From assembly GCA_016292045.1 (NCBI GenBank), contig JAEEZX010000038.1, positions 1 through 37,605 on the forward strand: a DNA stretch of 37,605 nt, written 5' to 3'. The translations under genes were made by a program, and so were the position numbers. This stretch comes from Bacteroidaceae bacterium. Lineage in GTDB: Bacteria; Bacteroidota; Bacteroidia; Bacteroidales; Bacteroidaceae. Under the pieces are notes generated by a model. That model had not been told where the DNA came from. It made no database searches and saw only the letters and a list, made by a program, of their open reading frames with translations. Below are positions 17,140 to 25,410 of the stretch, piece after piece; positions within the stretch are counted from its first letter, which is position 1; every line of letters begins with the position of its first letter.

Positions 17140-17888
17140 GGCGATTATTAATGTATATAATTGCTACTGTTTGTGTATTAACACAAAGTTATGCACAGAT
17201 AGACAGTTTAGCTATCCGGCAAAAAGAACTGGCAGGCGCGAACGATGTGAAACATACTCATAAAAGTTGGAATCTCAATCGTACGCATCATGCGTTTTCA
17301 ATAGCTGTGCCCATCGCTGTAACCGGTTTGGCATTAATGCCTGCAGATCAAAGTATACGCGACAAGGTGAGAAATCACTGGGGTAACGACGGAATAAACT
17401 GTTCCGTAGATGACTACATACAATATCTGCCTGTAGCAACACACGTAGGCATGGTGCTTGGTGGTATGAAGGGACGCTCAAAGAATCGGTGGAATGCTCT
17501 CGTTGCAGACGCAATGGCGGCTGCGATGATGGCCGGTGTGGTGAACGGCATGAAATATTCTATCAACCGCACGCGTCCTAATGACGCCAGCAACAGTTTC
17601 CCGTCAGGCCATACAGCTACGGCATTCATGGGAGCAACCCTTTTGGCGCATGAGTACGGCCACCGTTCCGTATGGATTCCAATATGCGGATACACCGTAG
17701 CCTCCAGTGTGGCAGTTATGCGCATCTTAAACAATCGCCATTACGTAAGCGATGTGATTGTGGGAGCTGCTATCGGCATATTAACAGCAGAACTTGGCTA
17801 TTGGGCTTCTGATGCCATCTTCAACAACCGAAAAAGCTATCACGCAAGGGGTATTCGCGTGCACCGTATTTGCGAAACCGTATATTAA
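17136..17888 (+). CDS. PAP2-family phosphatase, exported or membrane associated
   Basis: 250 residues. An N-terminal signal or TM (MRRLLMYIIATVCVLTQSYA) is followed by the full tripartite acid-phosphatase motif: K140-x6-RP (KYSINRTRP), PSGH 156-159 and R196-x5-H202-x3-D206 (RILNNRHYVSD). Catalytic His159 and His202 are present. Hydrophobic helices flank the motifs. PAP2 enzymes remove phosphate from lipid substrates such as undecaprenyl pyrophosphate, phosphatidylglycerol phosphate or lipid A; sequence alone does not choose. Start overlaps the recF stop by 4 nt (ATGA), so it is translationally coupled. Its stop overlaps that of the convergent symporter gene by 4 nt. Confidence 0.9.
   Translation: MRRLLMYIIATVCVLTQSYAQIDSLAIRQKELAGANDVKHTHKSWNLNRTHHAFSIAVPIAVTGLALMPADQSIRDKVRNHWGNDGINCSVDDYIQYLPVATHVGMVLGGMKGRSKNRWNALVADAMAAAMMAGVVNGMKYSINRTRPNDASNSFPSGHTATAFMGATLLAHEYGHRSVWIPICGYTVASSVAVMRILNNRHYVSDVIVGAAIGILTAELGYWASDAIFNNRKSYHARGIRVHRICETVY
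17831..17861 (-). terminator. Candidate terminator of the symporter operon inside the PAP2 gene
   Basis: Minus-strand CACGCGA and TTGCGTG pair over 7 bp (one G-U) around a 7-nt loop, with TTTTT five bases later. It lies about 25 nt past the symporter stop, inside the PAP2 coding end. The gap before the T-run makes it weaker than the spt and tyrA examples. Confidence 0.4.
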
Positions 17889-19207
17889 AGCAATCCGCCC
17901 TTACGGGACTCTTTTACGATAACGCCCGTCAGCAACAGAAGCGACACAAGGTTAGGGATTGCCATCATACCGTTGGCCAAATCAGAGAAATCCCATACAA
18001 GATTCAACTGTTGGGTACCACCTATATATATGAATATTATAAAGATTATGCGGTATATCCACTTGAAGTAAAAACTACGACTTCCTCCACCTAAATACTG
18101 TATACATTTCTCTCCATAATAGCACCAACCCAAAATCGTTGAAAATGCAAACGTAATAATACCGAAAGTTAGCAATGGCGTTCCTATATAAGGTATTGTG
18201 GCAAAGGCATGCTTGGTGAGAGACGCTCCATTCGAAAATGTGATACCATCATGAGCCAACACAGATGAAACAATGACAAGGCCTGTGAGCATACACACCA
18301 CCACAGTGTCCCAAAACGTACCGGTAGAGGAAACTAGTGCCTGTCGCACAGGAGTCTTTGTCTGAGCTGCCGCGGCAACTATAGGTGCACTACCAAGGCC
18401 GCTTTCATTGGAGAATAATCCGCGAGCTACGCCATAACGAATTGAGAGCATTATTGAGACACCAACAAAACCTCCTCCTGCAGCATGAGGTGCAAAAGCA
18501 CTTTTAACAATAAGGCACAGAGCATCCCACACATAAGTTCCGTTGAATATCAAAATAAAAACACATCCGATAACATAGAGGAAGGCCATAAAAGGCACCA
18601 ATGCTGTACAAACCTTGGCTATACCTCTCACGCCAAAAACAACAACAAGTGCAACAAAGAATGTTACTGTTGCAGATACCCATGATACTGGCATCCCATA
18701 CGATTCATGACATAACAAAGTGATTGCGTTACACTGCACCATGTTTCCAATGCCAAAAGAAGCACATACACCAAAAACAGCAAAAAGCACTGCAAGCCAT
18801 TTCATACCAAGACCACGATGTAACGTATACATCGGTCCACCTATCATATAACCGTCACGAGACTTCACACGGTATCTCACCGCTAAAAGTGACTCGGCAT
18901 ATTTTGTAGCAATACCAAACACGCCTGTAAGCCAACACCAGAGCACCGCACCGGGCCCACCCAAAGCAACAGCCGTTGCAACACCTACTATATTACCTGT
19001 ACCAATAGTTGCAGCCAAAGCCGTTGCTAGAGCTGCAAACTGAGAAACATCGCCGTGGGCATCTTTATCACGTGTAACAGAGAGACGAATTGCACGAAAG
19101 ATGTGGCGCTGCGGAAATTTCAAACGAATGGTAAGCCAGACATGCGTGCCAAGCAACAAGACAATCATTGGCCACCCCCACAAAAAATTGCTAAGAGTCG
19201 CAATCAT
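17885..19207 (-). CDS. Sodium/alanine symporter of the AGCS family
   Basis: 440-residue multi-pass inner-membrane transporter with about 10-11 hydrophobic segments. Family signatures are ALATALAATIGTGNIVGVATAVALGGPGAVLW near residue 60, YMIGGPMYTL, ARGLFSNESGLGSAPIVAAAAQT (the AGCS core motif) and GWCYYGEKCIQYL. AGCS proteins import alanine, glycine or glutamine with Na+ (AlsT/DagA/GlnT group); the substrate is not readable here. Na+ coupling fits the Na+-NQR encoded 10 kb away. ATG 19207 overlaps the upstream permease stop by 4 nt (ATGA), so the two form an operon. The 3' end overlaps the PAP2 stop. Confidence 0.93.
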   Translation of the reverse strand: MIATLSNFLWGWPMIVLLLGTHVWLTIRLKFPQRHIFRAIRLSVTRDKDAHGDVSQFAALATALAATIGTGNIVGVATAVALGGPGAVLWCWLTGVFGIATKYAESLLAVRYRVKSRDGYMIGGPMYTLHRGLGMKWLAVLFAVFGVCASFGIGNMVQCNAITLLCHESYGMPVSWVSATVTFFVALVVVFGVRGIAKVCTALVPFMAFLYVIGCVFILIFNGTYVWDALCLIVKSAFAPHAAGGGFVGVSIMLSIRYGVARGLFSNESGLGSAPIVAAAAQTKTPVRQALVSSTGTFWDTVVVCMLTGLVIVSSVLAHDGITFSNGASLTKHAFATIPYIGTPLLTFGIITFAFSTILGWCYYGEKCIQYLGGGSRSFYFKWIYRIIFIIFIYIGGTQQLNLVWDFSDLANGMMAIPNLVSLLLLTGVIVKESRKGGLL

Positions 19208-20550
19208 CGAACAGTCTCCTCTACATCTATTTGCTGAAGATATGATGCTTCAAAACCTAAGGACTCAATCGCATTCACAATATTTTCCGCACGAAGGTTT
19301 ACCCCCTTCACCATTGCCTGCCCATGAGTGAATGACACCTCACATCCTTCTATAGCTTCCATACTACAGATACTCTTTTGAATAAAAATCGCAGAATTAC
19401 GATCCTTCATTCCTGTCACATCAAACAACATCACCGTAACAACATTCTTAGAAACTTGAGCCTCCTGATGTCTATGATGATGATGACGACGATGATAACG
19501 GAACGACTGCACATGTCCAATTGCAATCAGCACAAACAGAATTATTGTTAACACGACAACCCACCACTCCGGTTCTACCGCTGATGCTCCATAATAACGC
19601 GTAGGTGATACCGCAAATAATGATTGGGGTAATCTGGTATCTATTAGAGTACCACACATAATACTGCTAAGGATGACACCTGCCACATACAAAATAAGAA
19701 CCCTCCATCCCATTGTTCCGCGCAGCAACTTCATAGAAGAAATATTTGTTGCTACACCTGCCATCAACAATACAAGGATTGCACCTGGCGTTATACCTCT
19801 AAGCATCAACGTATATGCAATTGGTAATGTACCTGTAGCACACACATGTATCAACGGAACTAATATCAGAACAAAAAATATTGAGAAGACTGTATCGTTG
19901 AGAAAAAACTCAAAAGTATCATCAGGAACGCATACTAGTATGAGACCAGCAACGAGCAACCCCACAACAAGCCATCCACCTACGTGTCTTGGCATACGAA
20001 CAAAAGCATAGAAGAACGCTCTTTTTGCAACGTGCAGAAACGAATCTTTGGGCTTCTTTTCCGTATCTGCACTATACATTTTCTGAAAATAAGATGTTTT
20101 TTTTCTATGATTGCGATGGCGCGATTCATGTGCCTTCTCATCAGGGGATGTCGTTACCAAAAAACCCACAAAAAGGCTCGTAAAGAATGACGTAATAACA
20201 CGGATGACGGCAAAAGGCAAGCCTATTAATCCATAAACTACAGCAAAACTGTCAATACCAGATTGCGATGCAGATGTCAAGAAAGATATTACACCTCCTT
20301 TTGATGCGCCGTGACGTCTCAACTGCATAGCCTTTGCAAGCGTCTTGCCGGAAGCGATTGGCAAAGCTAGTCCATAAAGAGCGCAACGCAAAACACTTCC
20401 AAAACCCTTTTTAGAGAACCGTGGAGATGACACTTCTGACGGTACCCATAAACGCACCAAGCCAGAAAGGAAAAAGCCAAAAAGTAGGTAAGGAGACAGC
20501 GCACATGCCAAATACCATGCAGCAATCAAAGTGTTTATAAAATAGTCCAC
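19204..20550 (-). CDS. Permease of the SO_0444 Cu/Zn-efflux/ArsP type with HMA-like tail, cysteine motifs lost
   Basis: 448 residues with GTG start. Two blocks of TM helices (about 5-35, 52-130; 190-300), a further helix 330-345, a His-rich loop RYHRRHHHHRHQ (351-362) and a ferredoxin-like HMA fold (about 369-440). Homologues normally carry CSCGVIP in the first half and a GMxCxxC metal site in the HMA domain. Here the first reads ASGKTLA (66-72) and the second GMKDRNS (380-386). The second-half VCATG (236-240) and the GASKGG and SQSGIDS segments are kept. It could be a paralogue with changed substrate. Start: the longer frame begins with TTG 20583, but that codon lies in the -7 box TACTTTTG, so GTG 20550 is more likely. 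Confidence 0.75.
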   Translation of the reverse strand: MDYFINTLIAAWYLACALSPYLLFGFFLSGLVRLWVPSEVSSPRFSKKGFGSVLRCALYGLALPIASGKTLAKAMQLRRHGASKGGVISFLTSASQSGIDSFAVVYGLIGLPFAVIRVITSFFTSLFVGFLVTTSPDEKAHESRHRNHRKKTSYFQKMYSADTEKKPKDSFLHVAKRAFFYAFVRMPRHVGGWLVVGLLVAGLILVCVPDDTFEFFLNDTVFSIFFVLILVPLIHVCATGTLPIAYTLMLRGITPGAILVLLMAGVATNISSMKLLRGTMGWRVLILYVAGVILSSIMCGTLIDTRLPQSLFAVSPTRYYGASAVEPEWWVVVLTIILFVLIAIGHVQSFRYHRRHHHHRHQEAQVSKNVVTVMLFDVTGMKDRNSAIFIQKSICSMEAIEGCEVSFTHGQAMVKGVNLRAENIVNAIESLGFEASYLQQIDVEETVR

Positions 20551-20580
20551 AATGCTTACAATATAATAACGATTATACGA

Positions 20581-20588
20581 CAAAAGTA
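20581..20588 (-). promoter_or_regulatory. -7 element for the permease-symporter operon
   Basis: The minus strand reads TACTTTTG (TAnnTTTG), 30 nt upstream of GTG 20550. No good -33 TTTG is seen. It shares the divergent intergenic region with the nucleosidase promoter. Confidence 0.5.
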
Positions 20589-20606
20589 TAAAAAAATAAT
20601 AAATTA

Positions 20607-20638
20607 TTTGGCTGCATCATCAAAAAAGTTTAACTTCG
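20607..20638 (+). promoter_or_regulatory. Promoter of the nucleosidase gene
   Basis: TTTG at 20607-20610 and TAACTTCG at 20631-20638 (7 of 8 match to TAnnTTTG counting the two free positions) are 20 bp apart; the -7 box ends 21 nt before the ATG. Confidence 0.5.
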
Positions 20639-20659
20639 CATCAAATTTTAATAAGAAAT

Positions 20660-21367
20660 ATGCACATTTGCTACATTATCGCAATGGAATCCGAGGCAAA
20701 GCCTTTCATTCTGCGCTTTGGGATGAAGGAAATCGAGAAGTTCTTTTCGCCACTACCTTGTCGGCTTTTCCAATATAACGACACCACTCGAAACTCTATA
20801 TTAAGCGTCGTCACACTAGGACGTCAGCATGAAAGAGATCTTGTTGGATGTGAGGCTGCATCTGTTGCCACGCTCGCCGCTATAGAGCGGCTCAAACCAG
20901 ACCTTATCATCAATAGCGGAACATGTGGCGGCTGGAAACGTAAAGGGGCCGAAATTGGCAAAGTATATGTAGCAGACAGCGTGATGTTTCATGATAGACG
21001 TATTCCCGGGGATGACGATTGGGACACTCAAGGTCTGGGCAATTATTCTGTGTGGGAAAAGAGTACGTGTATTGCAAAAAAACTCGGACTGGAGATGGGG
21101 CGCGTAACAACAGGCTCCAGCCTGGACCTACAACCCTGCGACGAAGTAATTATCGAACGTGAAGGTGGTGAGTTGAAAGACATGGAAGGAGCAGCAGTAG
21201 CATTTGTTTGTTCTCTCATGAACGTCCCTATACTACTTATAAAAAGTGTAACAGATCTGTGCGATGATAGCGCACCTACCTTGGAGAGTTTTTTAAAGAA
21301 CCTAAAAAAAGCCTCAGAGAATCTCTCCGAGGTCAATGCATATTTGTTGAAAATTCTCTTTAGTTGA
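20660..21367 (+). CDS. MTA/SAH nucleosidase-like phosphorylase-family protein
   Basis: 235 residues of the PNP/UDP phosphorylase fold. Landmarks of the 5'-methylthioadenosine/S-adenosylhomocysteine nucleosidase group are YIIAMESEAKPF (Glu near residue 10-12), PDLIINSGTCGGW (84-92 in place of the usual G-x-AGG), KDMEGAAVAFVCSLMNVP with Met175-Glu176 that bind the ribose, and KSVTDL with Asp199 as the general acid position. It probably cleaves the N-glycosidic bond of MTA/SAH or a related nucleoside. It is a diverged member, and futalosine hydrolase or another nucleosidase is possible. Its 3' end overlaps tyrA by 8 nt and carries the tyrA-operon terminator on the other strand. Confidence 0.8.
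   Translation: MHICYIIAMESEAKPFILRFGMKEIEKFFSPLPCRLFQYNDTTRNSILSVVTLGRQHERDLVGCEAASVATLAAIERLKPDLIINSGTCGGWKRKGAEIGKVYVADSVMFHDRRIPGDDDWDTQGLGNYSVWEKSTCIAKKLGLEMGRVTTGSSLDLQPCDEVIIEREGGELKDMEGAAVAFVCSLMNVPILLIKSVTDLCDDSAPTLESFLKNLKKASENLSEVNAYLLKILFS
21304..21332 (-). terminator. Terminator of the aromatic operon inside the nucleosidase gene
   Basis: Minus-strand CCTCGGAGA and TCTCTGAGG pair over 9 bp (one G-U, which is an A-C mismatch on the other strand) around a 3-nt loop, followed by C and seven T. It is a strong directional terminator about 30 nt past the tyrA stop, within the nucleosidase coding end. Confidence 0.7.
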
Positions 21368-22133
21368 TGTTTTTCCTTATTTTCGTAAGATAACCATTTA
21401 ATGCATCCTCATCACGAGCATCTATTATCTGTATGAGTTCCTTCAATTCTGAGCGAATCTGCTCCACATGATGCTTTGTACGGGGATTAAACAGTATTTC
21501 GCGCAAGAGTGTATCGTCCTCAGATAACACACCCTTTGCAATATTAAGATGACGTTTGAACGTCGTTCCCGGTGCATCTTGACGCTTCATCACCGCAGAA
21601 AACACAAAGGTGCTTACAAACGGCACAGAAAGGCTATAAGCCATCGCCTCATCATGTTCTTCAAAAGAATATTCATGCACATTGAGACCCAAACGACGAT
21701 ATAGGTCTAAGAAGAATACCCTTCCCAAATAATCGCCCTCATTGATGACAATCGCATTCTCAGACGAAAGGGCACCCAGATTTGCAAAAGTGGGGCCGAA
21801 CATCGGATGCGTAGAACAATAATGTCGTCCGGTCTTCTCATAATATTCGCGGAATCCTGTTTTTACAGAGGATATGTCAGACAGGATACAGTCTTCCGGA
21901 AGATGGGGAATGAGTTGGTCAAAGACCTGAAGTGTATATTTAAGCGTCACACAGTTGATAACTAGGTTGGGACGGAAGGTCTCTATCTCCTCTACTGTCG
22001 TGAAACGTTGCGTATTATACAAGAAACGCATGCGGCGCGGCTCAATCTCATAGACAGCACATTCGTGATCAAAAGAGAGTACATCTGTAAAAAAAGAGCC
22101 CATCTTACCCGCACCAAGAATCAGTATTTTCAT
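21360..22133 (-). CDS. tyrA: Prephenate dehydrogenase
   Basis: 257 residues. The N-terminal Rossmann fold starts MKILILGAGKMGSFF (GxGxxG-type NAD site 7-12). SDISSVKTGF and STHPMFGPTF are typical of TyrA, and the latter holds a catalytic-site histidine. A helical dimerisation domain follows. It converts prephenate to 4-hydroxyphenylpyruvate for tyrosine synthesis. No ACT or chorismate-mutase domain is fused; the mutase is on the neighbouring DAHP synthase. Last gene of the pheA operon, 27 nt after aroF-CM, overlapping the convergent nucleosidase gene by 8 nt. Confidence 0.93.
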   Translation of the reverse strand: MKILILGAGKMGSFFTDVLSFDHECAVYEIEPRRMRFLYNTQRFTTVEEIETFRPNLVINCVTLKYTLQVFDQLIPHLPEDCILSDISSVKTGFREYYEKTGRHYCSTHPMFGPTFANLGALSSENAIVINEGDYLGRVFFLDLYRRLGLNVHEYSFEEHDEAMAYSLSVPFVSTFVFSAVMKRQDAPGTTFKRHLNIAKGVLSEDDTLLREILFNPRTKHHVEQIRSELKELIQIIDARDEDALNGYLTKIRKNIN

Positions 22134-22160
22134 AAAAATAACAGATTACGAAAACTCCAT

Positions 22161-23225
22161 TTAATCATTTATTATTCTCATCTGCTGCTGTACACTCTCC
22201 TCGTGAATGTGTTCAAAAATCGCCTTAACGCAATCCGGGGAGATACCGACAAGACTGCCCTGAGCACCACGCTTGTCAAGAATCTCTGTATAACGTTGAG
22301 TCTGCAGAATGGTCATATCGTGATTCTTCTTGTATTGACCTATTTCGCGGCACACCTTCATCCGCTTACCAAGAATATCTATGAGCTGGTCATCATATTC
22401 GTCAATTTGCTTACGCATCGCGTTTATACTTTCCGTCGTAGACACCTCTTGACGAATAACAAGTTTATCAAGTATAAAATCCAGAACCTCCGGAGTCACC
22501 TGCTGTTTTGCATCACTCCAAGCTCTATCGGGATCACAATGACTTTCTACAATAAGTCCATCCATCCCCAAATCCATTGCTTGCTGGCACAGCGGAGCAA
22601 TCAAGTCGCGACGACCGCCTATATGGCTAGGGTCGTTTACTATCGGCAAATCCGGATAACGGCGCTTCAACTCTATCGGCAACTGCCACATGGGAAGATT
22701 GCGGTATATCTTGTTGTCAATACTTGAGAATCCGCGATGAATAGCTCCCAAGCGCTCTATTCCGGCACCATTGATACGTTCAAGAGCACCCACCCAAAGT
22801 TCTATATCAGGATTTACAGGATTCTTGACGAACACAGGAATGTCCACACCTTTCAATGCATCAGCTATAGCCTGAACAGCAAAAGGATTAGCTGTGGTTC
22901 TTGCACCCACCCACAAAATATCTATACCATGCTTCAGACAGAGTTCCACATGCTCCGGCGTGGCAACCTCCGTTGCAACAAGCATCCCTGTCTCTTTTTT
23001 GACACGTTCCAACCAGGGCAACGCCTTTTCTCCGTTACCTTCAAAACCGCCCGGTTTCGTACGTGGCTTCCACACTCCGGCACGGAACATATGACAACCC
23101 TTCATTGCTAATTGCAGGGCTGTAGTCATCACTTGTTCTTCTGTTTCTGCAGAACAAGGTCCACTGATAATGAACGGGCGAACATTGTCACTCGGCAAAG
23201 CTAATGGTTTTAATTTAAGATCCAT
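22161..23225 (-). CDS. aroF: Bifunctional DAHP synthase / chorismate mutase
   Basis: 354 residues. Residues 1 to about 258 form a type I-beta DAHP synthase: SGPCSAET near 21-28, GVWKPRTKPGGFEG, KNPVNPD, AIHRGFSS, NDPSHIGGRRD and GLIVESHCDPDRAWSD (metal and phosphate ligands). Residues about 265-354 form an AroQ-type chorismate mutase (INAMRKQIDEYDDQLIDILGKRMKVCREIGQYKKNH). It makes DAHP from PEP and erythrose 4-phosphate and turns chorismate into prephenate, so it feeds both pheA and tyrA in the same operon. In such fusions the mutase domain often senses prephenate. It sits 21 nt after the aminotransferase gene. The symbol aroF is used by convention for this fusion. Confidence 0.93.
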   Translation of the reverse strand: MDLKLKPLALPSDNVRPFIISGPCSAETEEQVMTTALQLAMKGCHMFRAGVWKPRTKPGGFEGNGEKALPWLERVKKETGMLVATEVATPEHVELCLKHGIDILWVGARTTANPFAVQAIADALKGVDIPVFVKNPVNPDIELWVGALERINGAGIERLGAIHRGFSSIDNKIYRNLPMWQLPIELKRRYPDLPIVNDPSHIGGRRDLIAPLCQQAMDLGMDGLIVESHCDPDRAWSDAKQQVTPEVLDFILDKLVIRQEVSTTESINAMRKQIDEYDDQLIDILGKRMKVCREIGQYKKNHDMTILQTQRYTEILDKRGAQGSLVGISPDCVKAIFEHIHEESVQQQMRIIND

Positions 23226-23246
23226 ATCTGTCGTTTATTTATATTT

Positions 23247-24419
23247 TCAAACATTTTTATTCATCTCACATATTCTACGTAGAGCCTCTCGCATTTTATC
23301 CGGTTTGGCACAAAGAGAAATACGAATATATCTGCTTCCATTCGAACCAAAAATGAATCCGGGGGTAATAAAGACACGGGCATCGTGAAGTACGTGTTCC
23401 GTGAGAGTCTCCACATTATCGACATCATCCGGAATACGTCCCCACAGGAACATACCCTGCTGATTCTTATCAAATGAGCATCCCAGTTCACGCATAATAT
23501 CTTCCGCGATGACTCTGCGCTCTGCATAAGTTTTGATATTGAATTTATGATGCCATTCATCAGAATTACTATAGGCTTCGGCTGCCGCCAATTGTATGGG
23601 TCGGAATGTTCCGGAATCTATATTTGACTTTACCTTAATTATCCACTTTACAAATTCCGCATTTGTTGCCAACATTGCAACACGCCATCCTGGCATATTG
23701 TGAGATTTGGACATCGAATTGAATTCTATACAACAGTCCTTCGCTCCCGGAACCTGCAGTATTGAAAGGTGCTCATCCCTGTTTAGGATAAAGCTATACG
23801 GATTGTCGTTCACAACAAGTATTTCATGTTCACGGGCGAAACATACTATCCGCTCGTACAGTTCACGTGTCGCCCTTCCACCGGTCGGCATATTCGGATA
23901 ATTTGTCCACATCATCTTCACACCAGTCAGATCCATTGCCTCCAACTGTTCAAAGTCCGGTTGCCATCCGTTCTTTTCCAACAGGTCATAATTGACCACC
24001 TCCTGTCCGAGAAGTTTGGACAATGAAGTATATGTGGGGTATCCCGGATTGGGAACAAGTACCTTGTCACCTGGGTTGCAAAATGCCAAGGTAACGTGCA
24101 GGATTCCCTCCTTACTACCAATCAGCGGCTGTATCTCCGTTGCCGGGTCGAGTTCCACGCCATACCACCTTGAATAAAACTCTGCCATTGCCTTTCTCAA
24201 CTGCGGAATACCTATCGTCGGTTGATAGCCGTGAGTGTCTTCGCGCAATGCTTCACAACAAAGCACATCAATAGTAGACTTCGAAGGTGGCATATCCGGG
24301 CTTCCTATAGCCAATGAAATAATGTCCCGACCTTCAGCGTTCAGCTGAGCCACTTCTTTAAGTTTACGACTAAAATAGTATTCTTGTACCAAATTCAATC
24401 TGTCTGCTGGCGTAATCAT
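23247..24419 (-). CDS. Class I/II aminotransferase, probably for aromatic keto acids
   Basis: 390 residues, PLP fold type I. Landmarks are LAIGSPDMPPS, GSKEGILHVTLAFCNPGDKVLVPNPGYPTY, TNYPNMPTGG (substrate-binding Asn), VVNDNPYSFI, FNSMSKSHNMPGWRVA (PLP lysine) and RISLC near the C terminus with the carboxylate-binding Arg. Its place between pheA and aroF-CM suggests it aminates phenylpyruvate and hydroxyphenylpyruvate, or prephenate. LL-DAP-type and aspartate aminotransferases look alike. The frame extends to a GTG at 24473 that would overlap pheA; ATG 24419 leaves a 34-nt gap and starts MITPADRLNLV, so I prefer it. Confidence 0.88.
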   Translation of the reverse strand: MITPADRLNLVQEYYFSRKLKEVAQLNAEGRDIISLAIGSPDMPPSKSTIDVLCCEALREDTHGYQPTIGIPQLRKAMAEFYSRWYGVELDPATEIQPLIGSKEGILHVTLAFCNPGDKVLVPNPGYPTYTSLSKLLGQEVVNYDLLEKNGWQPDFEQLEAMDLTGVKMMWTNYPNMPTGGRATRELYERIVCFAREHEILVVNDNPYSFILNRDEHLSILQVPGAKDCCIEFNSMSKSHNMPGWRVAMLATNAEFVKWIIKVKSNIDSGTFRPIQLAAAEAYSNSDEWHHKFNIKTYAERRVIAEDIMRELGCSFDKNQQGMFLWGRIPDDVDNVETLTEHVLHDARVFITPGFIFGSNGSRYIRISLCAKPDKMREALRRICEMNKNV

Positions 24420-24453
24420 TGAGTTGATTATTTTATTATATTGTACGATTCTA

Positions 24454-25320
24454 CTATATTGTCTGTCTGCCACTAGAATATTCTCCTAGAATACGCATCT
24501 CTCTGGTGAGAGGACGTATGGCATCAAGGGATTGTCTGTATCTCTCGTAATCTGAGAATGTGAGGTCTATGTAAAAGAGATATTCCCACTCTCTTCCGAT
24601 GATGGGCAAAGACTGTATCTTGGTAAGATTAATCTTGTAGAAAGATAATACTGATAGTATTGCAGACAGAGAACCTTCCTCATGGGGCAAGGAAAATACC
24701 AATGATGATTTGTCTGTCAGTTCCTTCTTACGCAGATGGTCCGCATTCTCCTGAGATGTCAACACCAGGAATCGAGTGAAGTTATGTTTATTCGTCTCTA
24801 TTCCTTCCTCAAGTATCTTCATGTTGTATATCTTCGCAGCATCCTTATGACAGATAGCCGCGTGACCGTGGAGATTCCTTTCATGTATATTACGGGCTGC
24901 TCCTGCGGTATCGTCCACCTCCACTATCTTCAGCCCATGATGAGCAGCCAAGAATGAACGGCACTGCATCAAAGCCACGGGATGCGAATTCACTTCCGTG
25001 ACATCTGCCCAATTATCTTCCGGCAGGCACATGATGGAATGTGATATACGCAATTTATGCTCCCCGACAATCGTCATACCCGACTCCCTGAGCAATTCAT
25101 AATTATGAAGCAGACTACCTGCGATAGTATTTTCTATTGCCACCATCGCAACCATAGAGGGGTCATTCTTCATACTATGGAAGACATCTTCAAACGTATC
25201 GCACTCTACAAGTTGCAGCTCTTCGCCGGTAAAATAATGATGAGCCGCTATATCATGAAAACTGCCATATATTCCTTGTATAGCCACTCTACGTTTCTGT
25301 GTTATCTGTTCACTTTCCAT
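24454..25320 (-). CDS. pheA: Prephenate dehydratase
   Basis: 288 residues. The PDT catalytic domain (about 10-195) begins RVAIQGIYGSFHDIAA and contains VAIENTIAGSLLHNYELL, HPVALMQC and NKHNFTRFLVL, the last with the catalytic Thr-Arg-Phe triad. The C-terminal ACT domain (about 205-285) includes SLPHEEGSLSAILSVLSFYKINLTKIQSLPI, the site where phenylalanine normally binds for feedback inhibition. It converts prephenate to phenylpyruvate. First structural gene of the aromatic operon. Its ATG lies only 6 nt after the U-run of an attenuator terminator, so transcription is gated just before the gene. Confidence 0.95.
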   Translation of the reverse strand: MESEQITQKRRVAIQGIYGSFHDIAAHHYFTGEELQLVECDTFEDVFHSMKNDPSMVAMVAIENTIAGSLLHNYELLRESGMTIVGEHKLRISHSIMCLPEDNWADVTEVNSHPVALMQCRSFLAAHHGLKIVEVDDTAGAARNIHERNLHGHAAICHKDAAKIYNMKILEEGIETNKHNFTRFLVLTSQENADHLRKKELTDKSSLVFSLPHEEGSLSAILSVLSFYKINLTKIQSLPIIGREWEYLFYIDLTFSDYERYRQSLDAIRPLTREMRILGEYSSGRQTI

Positions 25321-25326
25321 ATGCTC

Positions 25327-25359
25327 AAAAAAAGGTCCCGCCCTATTATGAGCGAGACC
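25327..25359 (-). terminator. Attenuator terminator before pheA
   Basis: Minus-strand GGTCTCGCTC and GGGCGGGACC form a 10-bp stem (three G-U pairs at most) around the 6-nt loop ATAATA and are followed by seven T. It is a strong intrinsic terminator. Its whole 5' arm is complementary to GAGCGAGGCC at 25410-25401, the antiterminator arm right after the leader-peptide stop. Confidence 0.85.
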
Positions 25360-25400
25360 CTATCTTTTTTGTTCTATCTCTTCCTTTTTTGTACACACAC

Positions 25401-25410
25401 GGCCTCGCTC
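25401..25410 (-). promoter_or_regulatory. Antiterminator arm of the pheA attenuator
   Basis: Minus-strand GAGCGAGGCC begins with the first base after the leader stop codon. It pairs over 10 bp (one G-U) with the terminator 5' arm at 25359-25350. It can alternatively pair by GAGGCC with GGCTTC in leader codons 10-11 (25446-25441), giving the competing structures expected of ribosome-mediated attenuation. Confidence 0.75.

Noticed and set aside
20551..20583. Upstream TTG start for the permease
   Set aside because: The TTG lies within the predicted -7 box, so it would be upstream of the transcript; GTG 20550 fits better.
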